This document shows, piece after piece, positions 23,048 through 31,578 of a DNA stretch of 38,418 nt. Location of the stretch: the NCBI RefSeq assembly GCF_001436505.1, contig NZ_AYYI01000040.1:1-38418 (forward strand), given 5' to 3'. The stretch's first letter is position 1, and each line of letters opens with the position of its first letter. Origin of the DNA: Loigolactobacillus rennini DSM 20253. Lineage in GTDB: Bacteria; Bacillota; Bacilli; Lactobacillales; Lactobacillaceae. The position numbers and the translations under genes are program-made. The notes under the pieces are model-generated. The model was not told the origin of the DNA, ran no database searches, and was given only the letters and a program-made list of their open reading frames with translations.

Positions 23048-24124
23048 TTAGCCACCCAACAACCAATTATGACTAAAAGCTGGTAGAATCGTATCTTGCC
23101 ATAACGGCAACATTTCAAAATAAAGCAAACAAACAAAGTAACTTAAAAATACACCGCTATAGCACCAGCGCAAATAATATGTTGCTGGTAGCGCTTCGCG
23201 GGTAATCAAGTAGGTAATCACGACAAAAGGAACCACATTGCGCAGTGCGCGCGCAAATGAAAATTCAAAAGTATAAAGGGGCATGGTCACCACACCTACA
23301 ATGGTGAAAATAAAAGCCAGCCAAATCACTTGCCGTTTCTGTGGCGTCAACAATTGGCGTTCAGTTAAATAACGGTAACTAAAATAGGTGAACGCTAAAT
23401 CAAATAAGCTGAACAGCCAAAACGGCAAATAACCTAAATGTACTTTTTGCACAAAATAAAGGGATAGATGGCTTAAGTGTAGCTGACCTAATGCAGCCAG
23501 CAACAATTGAGCAATGGGCGGGCTCATCACCACAATCGCAAGTAAAAAGACTACCCCTAATAGACTGATTTTACCCACATTTGTTGAATCCAGCGTGTAC
23601 AGCGGAACAACTAATAAATAAAGCACCCCTAAATTTTGAAAACTGGCACCTAATAAAACCAGCAACGTAAAAAGCGTCACATCCCGGTAAGTATTAGTTA
23701 ACAAAAAGTGACTGGCATAAACTAATAACGCCATCATCATAAAGTTGCGCAGCTGGATTAAATCCAAGAAAAATGGATAACAAAAATAAAAAGCCATAAA
23801 TTCAGCACTGTGTGTCGTAAGTTTTTGAACGCCGCGGTGGAGGATAATTAGAAATAATGCCGCTAAAATCAACCGAAACTGCTGGTAAGACAGCCCTAAA
23901 AAATAGCCAAGCTGAGTCAATAACCGGTAACCTGGTTCTCCATAAGGAATCTTAGCTGTATAAAGCCATTGATAGGTTGAAAAATCCGCATTATAAGTGT
24001 TTGCCCCCATCAAAACAATCAAACAGAGAAGAAACGTCCATTCTAACCACCGACGCGGTTTGTTTTTAAAGCTTGTGAATAAGTTTAGGCCATAAGTAAT
24101 GACCGTTGCCGCCAATAAATACAC
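23048..24124 (-). CDS. EpsG family polysaccharide polymerase-like membrane protein
   Basis: A 358-residue multi-pass membrane protein with about ten hydrophobic segments. ADFSTYQWLYTAKIPYGEPGYRLLTQL followed by a loop with FRLILAALFLIILHRGVQK is the usual EpsG layout, and FFLDLIQLRNFMMMALLVYA is the conserved central segment. EpsG/Wzy-type proteins polymerise repeat units outside the membrane. The start is placed at GTG 24124, 13 bp after the previous stop with AAGG upstream; a TTG at 24178 that overlaps the Wzz gene lacks a site. The repeat unit is unknown. Confidence 0.78.
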   Translation of the reverse strand: MYLLAATVITYGLNLFTSFKNKPRRWLEWTFLLCLIVLMGANTYNADFSTYQWLYTAKIPYGEPGYRLLTQLGYFLGLSYQQFRLILAALFLIILHRGVQKLTTHSAEFMAFYFCYPFFLDLIQLRNFMMMALLVYASHFLLTNTYRDVTLFTLLVLLGASFQNLGVLYLLVVPLYTLDSTNVGKISLLGVVFLLAIVVMSPPIAQLLLAALGQLHLSHLSLYFVQKVHLGYLPFWLFSLFDLAFTYFSYRYLTERQLLTPQKRQVIWLAFIFTIVGVVTMPLYTFEFSFARALRNVVPFVVITYLITREALPATYYLRWCYSGVFLSYFVCLLYFEMLPLWQDTILPAFSHNWLLGG

Positions 24125-24137
24125 CCGACCCACAACC

Positions 24138-24767
24138 TTACTTTGACGTGACGTGTACTTGCCATAATTCACGTGCAAAAATCCAAAGGAAACCTAATAA
24201 AATGCCGATAAACGTACTTTTCAAAATGAGTTCACCCCTTGATGTTATTCTGAATTGCTTTTCCGCTTGCGTTGCCGGCACTAAAATGCGAACCCGCCGT
24301 AAATGATAACGTTGCTTAAACTGCCGTACAGCCACACGTGCCGCTAAATTAGCGCCTTGAACCGCTGCTTTGGGTTGGTGGCTAGTTACTTGAATCTGTA
24401 CCAAACTGGCGTCTTTTTGCTGCTTACTAGTAACATTATTGGCAATATCTAACTTAGTTGCTAAATTGGCTTTAGTCAGTGCCTGCTGTAACGCTTTAAC
24501 AGTGGTTGGTGCTTTCATTGTATCCATAAATAACGGCGCAACGTCACCACCGCTTGAGTAATGGACAACATCCGTCTCTGCAATGTGCTGCCGTTGTACT
24601 TTTGCGAAGCTAATTAATACTTTTCCTTGATACAGCGGGGCTACGCCAGCTGGACGCCGCCAGCTGTACCCAATGCCTAAAAGCGCAAAAATTAAAGCAC
24701 TACAACACACAACTTTAATTAAATGGGCTAATTTTTGCAACGTTTGACTAGGTTTGAATCCTGTCAT
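24138..24767 (-). CDS. Wzz/YveK-type chain-length determinant protein
   Basis: A 209-residue membrane protein with one helix near the N-terminus (~residues 20-38) and one near the C-terminus (~183-200), separated by an extracytoplasmic domain. This is the topology of Wzz/YveK polysaccharide co-polymerases. The segment YQGKVLISFAK after TM1 and the Arg/Ala-rich coil ANLAARVAVRQFKQRYH before TM2 fit the family. The start is ATG at 24767 with AAGG 8 nt upstream. It is one of two consecutive Wzz-like proteins. Confidence 0.72.
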   Translation of the reverse strand: MTGFKPSQTLQKLAHLIKVVCCSALIFALLGIGYSWRRPAGVAPLYQGKVLISFAKVQRQHIAETDVVHYSSGGDVAPLFMDTMKAPTTVKALQQALTKANLATKLDIANNVTSKQQKDASLVQIQVTSHQPKAAVQGANLAARVAVRQFKQRYHLRRVRILVPATQAEKQFRITSRGELILKSTFIGILLGFLWIFARELWQVHVTSK

Positions 24768-24777
24768 CAACGACACC

Positions 24778-25983
24778 TTAGGCCTTCAAATAAAGGACAG
24801 CGGTAAAAGGTGCCCGGTTATGTGCTTGCTGTTGCAACTGTAATGCCGCTTTTTTACTGGAGCGTCCTTGTTGAAGCAATAACAACCGGGAATCAGCTAA
24901 ATGACTAGCCAATTGAACGTTTCCTACCAGCTGCACCCCAGCAGCTAGTAGAATGACTAACGGAAAATCCCGTCGGAAAATTTCTAAACATTTAGCAAGT
25001 TGCTGCAAAGTTAATTGCGGCTGTTCAGCTGTTGTACTTTGTGCCAGCGTGGTCACCGCGCCTTTTTTATAAGTGGCAGTCACTGTGTCACTAGCAAGTT
25101 GTTGCAAGGTAGCAGCATCAGTGGCTAAATCCACCACTAAAACCGACTGTCCTGCTTGAGCATACTGGTCAGCTAATTGTTGTCCAAATGTTGTAAACTG
25201 CTGAGTCGCAGCTGGTGCTTGTAAAGCGATCACTTGCTGTTTAGGTTGCACAATATCCAAGGTGTTACGCACCGTTGCCAACTCAGTTGCTGTAGGGATT
25301 GAACTCAACTGTAACGGTTCATAACCTAAGAATGTAGTCACAAAATAGTGACTACGAATTCGTCGATCACAATATTCCACTAAAAAACCTGAAGCCCCGC
25401 CTAAAACAATCGCAACAAAAATTAAACCAAACACGCGCTTAAATGATAATTTTTGTGAAACACGATTTTTTTTCACTTGTGCTGCTTCAACTACACGGCC
25501 ATGTCCTAACCCCATCACTGGTGCAACTTTTTGACTAGTAACTTTAGCATAGGTGCGTGCAATTTTTTTTGCTTCAGCACGATTATCAGCTGCTACTTCA
25601 ACGTCAAGTAATGAATTATTATCATTAGTATAGACAGTTACTTGCTTTTTTAAATTTCGTAAAGAAAGCGAGATATTTTGAGTTGCCAACTTTTTTTTCA
25701 CTGGCTTAACAACTAAATTAGTTCGGGCTACCTCAGCAAATGTTTTAACATATTGCGGATTAGGCATTTGGTCCATGACCACTTGCTGTTGATTCTCCTG
25801 TAAAGTTAATAAAACTTGACTGGAAGCTTGATACTTAGCTGGCGGTGTGGCAGTGGGCCGATTTAAGTTTAAAGAAAAAAAACCAACCATTAAAATAATT
25901 ACTGCAACGATTAATTCGATTAACCAACGCTGTTTTAAAATATCTATGAGCTCGTACCAGCTAACTTGCTTATTTTCTAACAT
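24778..25983 (-). CDS. Wzz protein fused to a degenerate BY-kinase-like domain
   Basis: A 401-residue two-part protein. The N-terminal part is a Wzz co-polymerase: TM1 ~20-40, extracytoplasmic domain, TM2 ~185-205. The C-terminal ~160 residues follow the layout of a bacterial tyrosine kinase (CpsD/YveL-like) P-loop domain: VIALQAPAATQQFTTFGQQL corresponds to the Walker A strand and helix, VLVVDL to Walker A', and FPLVILLAAG to Walker B. The ATP-binding residues GxxGxGKS/T are absent, the Walker B aspartate is missing, and there is no C-terminal tyrosine cluster. The protein is therefore unlikely to be an active kinase; it may be a structural partner. ATG has AAGGTG upstream. Confidence 0.72.
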   Translation of the reverse strand: MLENKQVSWYELIDILKQRWLIELIVAVIILMVGFFSLNLNRPTATPPAKYQASSQVLLTLQENQQQVVMDQMPNPQYVKTFAEVARTNLVVKPVKKKLATQNISLSLRNLKKQVTVYTNDNNSLLDVEVAADNRAEAKKIARTYAKVTSQKVAPVMGLGHGRVVEAAQVKKNRVSQKLSFKRVFGLIFVAIVLGGASGFLVEYCDRRIRSHYFVTTFLGYEPLQLSSIPTATELATVRNTLDIVQPKQQVIALQAPAATQQFTTFGQQLADQYAQAGQSVLVVDLATDAATLQQLASDTVTATYKKGAVTTLAQSTTAEQPQLTLQQLAKCLEIFRRDFPLVILLAAGVQLVGNVQLASHLADSRLLLLQQGRSSKKAALQLQQQAHNRAPFTAVLYLKA

Positions 25984-26005
25984 TAACTATCACCTTTTTG
26001 AAATA

Positions 26006-26851
26006 TTATCCTGCAATCTCCTGCATAAACGCCGCCAATGCTTCCTGCCAACTCGGCAGCTTAAAGCCAGTGGCCAACGTTTTACTCAAATCCAACACGG
26101 CATGTCGCGGCCGCCACGCTTTTTGCGGGTATTCCGCGGAAGTGACCGGCTTCACGGTCACCGGCCGGTCTTGCAAGATAGTCCGGGCAAACTGGTACCA
26201 GCTACAAGTGCCGGTAGCGGCTAAATGGTAAATCCCATAAGGCAGCTGGTGATCGGTAGCGAAAGTCATAAACTCCGCCAGCGTCCGGGTCCAAGCTGGC
26301 CGGCCCACTTGATCGTTGACCACGGTGAGCTGGTCATGATCCTGCGCCAGCTTTAACATGGTGTAGATAAAGTTATGGCCGTACTCGCCAAATACCCAGG
26401 ACGTACGAATAATGTAGTAGCGACTGGCTAAGCGCTGCACCGCTTGTTCGCCGGCATACTTGGCCCGCCCATATTCATTCTGCGGGGCTGGTTGGGCGTC
26501 GGTGGTGTAAGGGGCATGCTGGTCCCCAGCGAAAACATAATCGGTACTGATGTACACTAACGTGGCGCCCACTTGTTCTGCCGCCACGGCCACATTAGCA
26601 GTGCCGGTAGCGTTCACTGCTTGATTGGTAGTCTTCCCCGGTTCAGTTTCCGCCGCATCCACAGCGGTGTAGGCAGCACAATGGTAGACAATTTGGGGTT
26701 GGAACGCCTTAAAGTAGCGCTGCACCGCCGTTTTATCGGTGATATCCAGATCGTGGCTATCGGTGGCCCGGTAACTAAGCTGGTGGGCGTCTAATAAATG
26801 GCGCAGCTCCGTACCCAGCTGCCCGTCAGCGCCCGTAATTAAAATTCGCAT
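26006..26851 (-). CDS. rfbD: dTDP-4-dehydrorhamnose reductase
   Basis: A 281-residue extended short-chain dehydrogenase, the last step of dTDP-L-rhamnose synthesis. The N-terminal NADPH site is MRILITGADGQLGTEL, followed by DSHDLDITDKTAV, ISTDYVFAGDQHAPY and the catalytic YGRAKYAGE (YxxxK). GIYHLAATGTCSWYQFA is a further family mark. The start is ATG at 26851 with GGAGG 9 nt upstream. It is last in the rfbACBD set and, like the others, visibly GC-rich. It is 75 bp after rfbB. Confidence 0.96.
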   Translation of the reverse strand: MRILITGADGQLGTELRHLLDAHQLSYRATDSHDLDITDKTAVQRYFKAFQPQIVYHCAAYTAVDAAETEPGKTTNQAVNATGTANVAVAAEQVGATLVYISTDYVFAGDQHAPYTTDAQPAPQNEYGRAKYAGEQAVQRLASRYYIIRTSWVFGEYGHNFIYTMLKLAQDHDQLTVVNDQVGRPAWTRTLAEFMTFATDHQLPYGIYHLAATGTCSWYQFARTILQDRPVTVKPVTSAEYPQKAWRPRHAVLDLSKTLATGFKLPSWQEALAAFMQEIAG

Positions 26852-26926
26852 CTGCAAAAACCTCCTTCGTGTTTGCAAGTAACGTAGTGGCTGTTTAATG
26901 CCGGCTACGCTTGCCCGATAGTAGCC

Positions 26927-27910
26927 TTATTTCAACCCAGCCCGGGCCTTTAACGGTTGCCACCAAACTTCATGGTCTTGGTACCACTGAATGGTTTTGC
27001 CAATTCCGGTTTCAAAGGTGTACTCCGGCTGCCAATTTAATTGCGTCTCAATTTTTTCGGGATCAATGGCATAGCGTCGGTCATGGCCTAACCGGTCTGC
27101 CACGTACTTAATCCGAGAATCCGGCAAGTTGAGCGTGTCCACAATCCGGTGAACGATTTGATTATTGGTCCGTTCATTATGGCCGCCCACATTGTAGACT
27201 TCCCCCGGCGCGCCTTGCCGCAAGACTAAGTCAATCGCGCGGCAATGATCGGTAACGTACAACCAATCGCGGACGTTTTCGCCATCACCGTAAATCGGCA
27301 AGTCTTTACCGGTCATACCGTTAGACACCATTAACGGAATCAATTTTTCTGGGAATTGATACGGGCCGTAGTTATTGGAACAACGGGTAATGTTGACGTT
27401 TAAACCGTAAGTTTCATAGTACGCCCGGGTTAACAAATCCGCTGACGCTTTACTAGCGGAGTAAGGCGAATTAGGTTGTAGCGGGGAACTTTCTTTAAAG
27501 TAGCCGGTTTTCCCTAACGCGCCGTAAACTTCGTCGGTGGAAACTTGCAGGAATTTACCCACGTGTTCCCGCTTGGTTACATCTAACAAAGCTAGCGTAC
27601 CTTGGACGTTAGTTTCAATGAACACTTCTGGGTGAAGAATCGAACGGTCCACGTGGGACTCTGCCGCAAAGTTGATAATCGCATCAATGTGATACTGGTG
27701 AACCAAGTGGGTCACCAGTTCCCGGTTGGTGATGTTGCCGTGGACAAAATGGTGCCGCGGCTCATTTTTTAAATCGTCTAAGTTATGCACGTTGCCGGCA
27801 TAAGTTAATAAATCCAAGTTGACAATGACATCGTCTGGGTGTGCCTGCAAAAGATAATGAATAAAGTTAGTCCCGATAAAACCGGCACCGCCAGTGACAA
27901 GTAAGTTCAT
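26927..27910 (-). CDS. rfbB: dTDP-glucose 4,6-dehydratase
   Basis: A 327-residue NAD-dependent extended SDR that converts dTDP-glucose to dTDP-4-keto-6-deoxyglucose. It has NLLVTGGAGFIGTNF, FAAESHVDRSI (~85-95), QVSTDEVYGALG with the catalytic threonine and Asp-Glu pair, YSASKASADLL (YxxxK) and TRCSNNYGPYQFPEKLIP. ATG at 27910 with GGGAGG 7 nt upstream, 2 bp after the rfbC stop. All motifs expected for RmlB are present. Confidence 0.97.
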   Translation of the reverse strand: MNLLVTGGAGFIGTNFIHYLLQAHPDDVIVNLDLLTYAGNVHNLDDLKNEPRHHFVHGNITNRELVTHLVHQYHIDAIINFAAESHVDRSILHPEVFIETNVQGTLALLDVTKREHVGKFLQVSTDEVYGALGKTGYFKESSPLQPNSPYSASKASADLLTRAYYETYGLNVNITRCSNNYGPYQFPEKLIPLMVSNGMTGKDLPIYGDGENVRDWLYVTDHCRAIDLVLRQGAPGEVYNVGGHNERTNNQIVHRIVDTLNLPDSRIKYVADRLGHDRRYAIDPEKIETQLNWQPEYTFETGIGKTIQWYQDHEVWWQPLKARAGLK

Positions 27911-27912
27911 GG

Positions 27913-28476
27913 TTAGCCCTCCCATTTAAAGTTGATTTCAGCGTCTTTTAAGCGTGGATGGTGCTGGTCTTTTTCCGATAAAATCAGCTGGTCCGTTGCC
28001 ATCGGCCACTGAATGCCAATGGCCGGGTCATCATACGCAATCCCCCGGTCTGCTTCGGGCGCGTAGTAGCCGTCGACTTTATACGCTACGTTAACGTTTG
28101 GCGTCAAAGTTAAAAAGCCATGGGCAAAACCTTTCGGAACTAACAACTGGCGGTGGTTGTACTCACTGAGTAAGTAGCCTTCCCACTGGCCGTAAGTAGG
28201 CGAGCCAGCGCGAATATCCACTAGGACATCATAAATCACACCTGTGACTGCACGGAGTAACTTAGTTTGCGCATACGGCGCTAACTGATAGTGCATGCCC
28301 CGCAAAACCCCTGGTTCCACGGACAACGATTGGTTGTCTTGGTTAAAGTCATTGGTAATCCCAGCGGCGACAAATTTTTTCTTAGTATAAGTTTCAGTAA
28401 AAAAGCCCCGGCGGTCACCGAAAACATCTGTTTCCACCAAACGAACATCTTGTAATTTTGTTTTTAATACTTGCAT
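27913..28476 (-). CDS. rfbC: dTDP-4-dehydrorhamnose 3,5-epimerase
   Basis: A 187-residue cupin epimerase. It has FGDRRGFFTETYTKKKF near the N-terminus, FNQDNQSLSVEPGVLRGMHYQ (~42-62, with the catalytic-histidine region RGMHYQ) and VPKGFAHGFLTL (~113-124), then VNVAYKVDGYYAPEADRGIAYDDP. It acts between RfbB and RfbD. Length is typical for the RmlC family. The 171 bp upstream to rfbA hold no complete gene. Confidence 0.96.
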   Translation of the reverse strand: MQVLKTKLQDVRLVETDVFGDRRGFFTETYTKKKFVAAGITNDFNQDNQSLSVEPGVLRGMHYQLAPYAQTKLLRAVTGVIYDVLVDIRAGSPTYGQWEGYLLSEYNHRQLLVPKGFAHGFLTLTPNVNVAYKVDGYYAPEADRGIAYDDPAIGIQWPMATDQLILSEKDQHHPRLKDAEINFKWEG

Positions 28477-28527
28477 TGCCTGTGCCTCGATTTCTATATT
28501 GTTAGGTGCGGGTTAAGTTAGCGGTTA

Positions 28528-28647
28528 AGGACGCTTAATGCCAAACCAAGCGCGCTTAAAGCGGCGCTTAATTAACCAGTTAGCAGCAAATAGTAAGCTA
28601 GCTGCAACTAAACCAGCTAGCGCTTTATACTTAGCGCGCTAATACCT
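28528..28647 (-). pseudogene. Possible remnant of a small membrane-protein gene
   Basis: Between rfbA and rfbC an open frame on the minus strand reads KYKALAGLVAASLLFAANWL followed by a basic stretch (IKRRFKRAWFG) and a stop near 28528. It looks like one transmembrane helix and a cytoplasmic tail, but has no start codon or ribosome binding site; in frame it follows the rfbA stop after a second stop. It may be the 3' end of a gene truncated when the rfb block was assembled, or chance. Alternatively this is simply spacer. Confidence 0.3.
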
Positions 28648-29532
28648 TTACCCTAAATAATCTAATTCGCCTTTAGCTAAGCGAATCATGTATTGCCCGT
28701 AGTCAGTTTTCTTTAACGGCTGCGCTAAAGCCAGCAGCTTGTCCCGGTCGATGTAGCCCATCCGGTAAGCAATTTCTTCCAAGCAAGCCACTTCGAGATT
28801 TTGCCGGGTTTGGATAGTTTCAATGAAGCTAGCTGCTTGTTGTAAGGACGCATGGGTCCCGGTATCTAGCCAAGCAAAGCCCCGGCCCATCAATTGGACG
28901 TCCAACTGCCCCCGACGTAGGTATTCCTGGTTAACGTCCGTGATTTCCAGTTCCCCGCGGGCAGACGGCTGAATGTGTTTGGCAATGTCCACCACTTGAT
29001 TATCGTAGAAATACAAGCCGGTCACCGCGTAATTACTTTGCGGGTGGCTAGGCTTTTCCACAATGGAAACGGCCCGGTGCTGGTCATCAAAGTCCACTAC
29101 GCCAAAGCGTTCTGGATCATTGACGTGATAGCCGAACACGGTGGCCCCAGCTGGCTTCGCCGCTGCAGTTTGGAGCATTTTGGACAACCCGCCGCCATAG
29201 AAAATATTATCGCCTAAAATCAAGCACACTGAGTCACCGGCAATAAAATCTTCTGCCACTAAAAAGGCGTCAGCCAGGCCATTCGGATGGGCTTGGACTT
29301 TATAAGTAATGTCTAAGCCTAGGTCATGACCATCGCCAAACAACGCCTCAAACCGGGGCGTATCTCGGGGTGTGGAAATAATGCAGATTTCCTGGATCCC
29401 CGCTAACATCAAGCTAGATAACGGGTAATAAATCATGGGTTTGTCATACACCGGAATCAATTGTTTCGAAATCGCCCGGGTGACCGGGTACAGCCGGGTC
29501 CCAGAACCCCCGGCAAGAATAATGCCTTTCAT
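28648..29532 (-). CDS. rfbA: Glucose-1-phosphate thymidylyltransferase
   Basis: A 294-residue nucleotidyltransferase that makes dTDP-glucose from dTTP and glucose-1-phosphate, the first step of dTDP-rhamnose synthesis. It has [18 protein letters not shown] (signature GGSGTRL at residues 8-14), [34 protein letters not shown] (~105-118) and [12 protein letters not shown] (~220-231). Length is standard. It is first in the GC-rich rfbACBD block, 74 bp after a glycosyltransferase gene. Confidence 0.97.
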   Translation of the reverse strand: MKGIILAGGSGTRLYPVTRAISKQLIPVYDKPMIYYPLSSLMLAGIQEICIISTPRDTPRFEALFGDGHDLGLDITYKVQAHPNGLADAFLVAEDFIAGDSVCLILGDNIFYGGGLSKMLQTAAAKPAGATVFGYHVNDPERFGVVDFDDQHRAVSIVEKPSHPQSNYAVTGLYFYDNQVVDIAKHIQPSARGELEITDVNQEYLRRGQLDVQLMGRGFAWLDTGTHASLQQAASFIETIQTRQNLEVACLEEIAYRMGYIDRDKLLALAQPLKKTDYGQYMIRLAKGELDYLG

Positions 29533-29606
29533 TATGTAGTCCTCCTAAAAAATAAAAATCTAATTGTCCATATTTTACCACAAAATTAAACAGATAAAAT
29601 ACACCT

Positions 29607-30443
29607 TCAAACGGGACGATAACCCACCAATAATTTTAAAACTGCTTTAGCTTTAGCCCAATCTCGCTTTAATAACAGCTGACTAGCAAAGCGTAACAAT
29701 AAATGCCAACGATAGCGTCCTTCACCAATTTTTTGATACTGATGGTAGTAATGCCATTCTGCCGCTAAAATACTGTGATAACGCGGTAGTTTTATATTAC
29801 GGGTAGTCATAACTGATAGCTGGTGTTGCAACACACTAGCTAAGACTAAAACTTTGCCACCTGCTTGCGCAATCTGGTAAAACAACCAGTTATCTAAAAA
29901 ATCCAACGGAAACTCAGGATTAAAACCACCTATTTGACGTAAAAAGGCAACTTGCACCAGCGCCGCTGAATTAATGGCTAACGCATTTTGCCGTTGACCA
30001 GCAGCTAGCGGCACAACTTTAAAAGGGGCTGTCAATGCTCGCGGCGACACTAATTTTCCAGCCGCTTCAATTTGCGGAACTATCGCTTGGACAGCCGGAT
30101 TGGCAGATAATTGTTGCTGCACTTCCTCTAAAAATTCCGTTGTCAATGCGGTATCTTGATCCAGCAACCACAAAAAATGGCTGTTATTTTGTTGTGCCTG
30201 TTTTAAAGCTAAATTGTAAGCTGGGCATAGGCCTAAATTTCGCGGATCATGATGATAATCAAAGTCAGGCAACCAGTCTAAATCCGTTGGCACTTGTTTT
30301 TGTGGAGAATTATCGTAAAGCACAAAATGTATTTGGCTTAAAAAGGGGCGCAGCGCCGGCGTTATGCTGGTTTTCAACGTTTGCAGTGTCAGTGCCTGTG
30401 CCAATTTTGTCTGATAAAAAACAATGACTGCCGTTAATTGCAT
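29607..30443 (-). CDS. GT2 family glycosyltransferase
   Basis: A 278-residue GT2 enzyme with LTAVIVFYQTKLAQALTLQT at the start, HDPRNLGLCPAYNLALKQA, the metal-site motif WLLDQDTAL and INSAALVQVAFLRQIGGF, features seen in rhamnosyltransferase-like GT2 proteins. The start is ATG at 30443 with GAGG 8 nt upstream; the frame is open further into the preceding gene but without a site. It lies 10 bp downstream of another GT2 gene. Its base composition is like the AT-richer part of the cluster, unlike rfbA just downstream. Confidence 0.88.
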   Translation of the reverse strand: MQLTAVIVFYQTKLAQALTLQTLKTSITPALRPFLSQIHFVLYDNSPQKQVPTDLDWLPDFDYHHDPRNLGLCPAYNLALKQAQQNNSHFLWLLDQDTALTTEFLEEVQQQLSANPAVQAIVPQIEAAGKLVSPRALTAPFKVVPLAAGQRQNALAINSAALVQVAFLRQIGGFNPEFPLDFLDNWLFYQIAQAGGKVLVLASVLQHQLSVMTTRNIKLPRYHSILAAEWHYYHQYQKIGEGRYRWHLLLRFASQLLLKRDWAKAKAVLKLLVGYRPV

Positions 30444-30453
30444 AAAACAGGCC

Positions 30454-31344
30454 TCACTTTTCTTTAATGTGACGTACATGGGGGTGAAATTGTTTGCCAG
30501 CTAACCAGCCCCGTAAAATTAAACCTGCCTTTTGCCAACGTTCAGGCTGGCGCTGTGTCAGGATTTGCGCTAATTTCGCTAAATCCCGGTAGGTTTCCTT
30601 CAACGCACCCTTTTTACCATTACTAGTCCGTTCTAAATAATATTTGTTGCGGAAATAGTAATAATACCGCGGTAGCCGTGCAGTATCGTCCGTTAAAATA
30701 TCTGGTTCCCGGCCCCCTTTGGTTTTATGCACCACCTGTGCCGTTAAGGCCAAGTATGCTGGCGCAAAGCGTGTCAGTCGGCGTGTGAATTCAATGTCAT
30801 CAAACCAAATGAAAAATTCCGGCAAAGGCAGTCCCACGTTTTCAACTGCCGGCCGGGCAACAAGCAACGCAACAAAGGAGGCTGATTGAATCTGAATCAA
30901 ATTAGCGGCCGTTTTAGTTGACCAATTGTTTGTCGTTTCTGGAACGTTATTTGGTCGCCCATCAGTTAATCGCACATTAGCCGCTAAAAAGCTAAATTGC
31001 CCTTGCAATGTGTTCGCCGCTGCTAATAAATTTTCTAAAGCAGTTGGCTTAGGGACTGTATCATCATCCATCACCCAAACTAAATCACTGGTTGTTTGAT
31101 TAAAAGCTAATTGCAAACCTAAAGTGAAACCACCAGCACCGCCTAAATTTTTGGGTAAATTAACGGCATGCAAGCGTTTGTCTTGAACGGTCGTTAAATA
31201 AGCAGCCGTTTCAGCAGTACTATGATTATTAATCACGATTAAATTAGCTACTGGTACTGTCTGGTTTAAAACAGCAGCGATGCTTTCCTTTAACAAGGCT
31301 AAACGATTATAGGTAACGATCACTGCCGTGACTTGTTGATTCAT
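30454..31344 (-). CDS. GT2 family glycosyltransferase, possibly galactofuranosyltransferase
   Basis: A 296-residue GT2 enzyme and the first gene of the polysaccharide cluster. VTAVIVTYNRLALLKESI leads the domain, then NLGGAGGFTLGLQLA, the metal site WVMDDDTVPKP and the acceptor-side FIWFDDIEFTRRL, followed by YYYFRNKYYLER. The GGxGGF plus W-x-DDD pattern is shared with GlfT2-type galactofuranosyltransferases, and glf is in this cluster, so a UDP-galactofuranose donor is a reasonable guess. ATG at 31344 with AAAGG 10 nt upstream. Confidence 0.87.
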   Translation of the reverse strand: MNQQVTAVIVTYNRLALLKESIAAVLNQTVPVANLIVINNHSTAETAAYLTTVQDKRLHAVNLPKNLGGAGGFTLGLQLAFNQTTSDLVWVMDDDTVPKPTALENLLAAANTLQGQFSFLAANVRLTDGRPNNVPETTNNWSTKTAANLIQIQSASFVALLVARPAVENVGLPLPEFFIWFDDIEFTRRLTRFAPAYLALTAQVVHKTKGGREPDILTDDTARLPRYYYYFRNKYYLERTSNGKKGALKETYRDLAKLAQILTQRQPERWQKAGLILRGWLAGKQFHPHVRHIKEK

Positions 31345-31515
31345 TGACGTTCTACCTTTCAAAACCCGGATTTGTTACTTAATTAACATTGTATAAAATC
31401 TAAGCGCAGAATAACACCGAATTTAATAAACTTAATCAGATATTTAAGACTTTTTAATCACTTTAAATCTAAACATCAGATTTTAAAGTTGCGCTAGGCC
31501 GATTTCACTAACAAC

Positions 31516-31558
31516 GCAAAGAGCCGAACAAGTCACAACGACATGACTCATTCGGCTC
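31516..31558 (-). terminator. Probable terminator of nagR
   Basis: GAGCCGAA/TTCGGCTC and an inner TGACT/AGTCA form a long hairpin 20 bp after the nagR stop; the T-run on the minus strand is short (TTT). It separates nagA-nagR from the polysaccharide cluster. The remaining ~170 bp to the first GT2 gene are A/T-rich and probably hold its promoter, with a weak TATACA at about 31390. Confidence 0.65.
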
Positions 31559-31578
31559 ACTATTGGATACGATTCACT

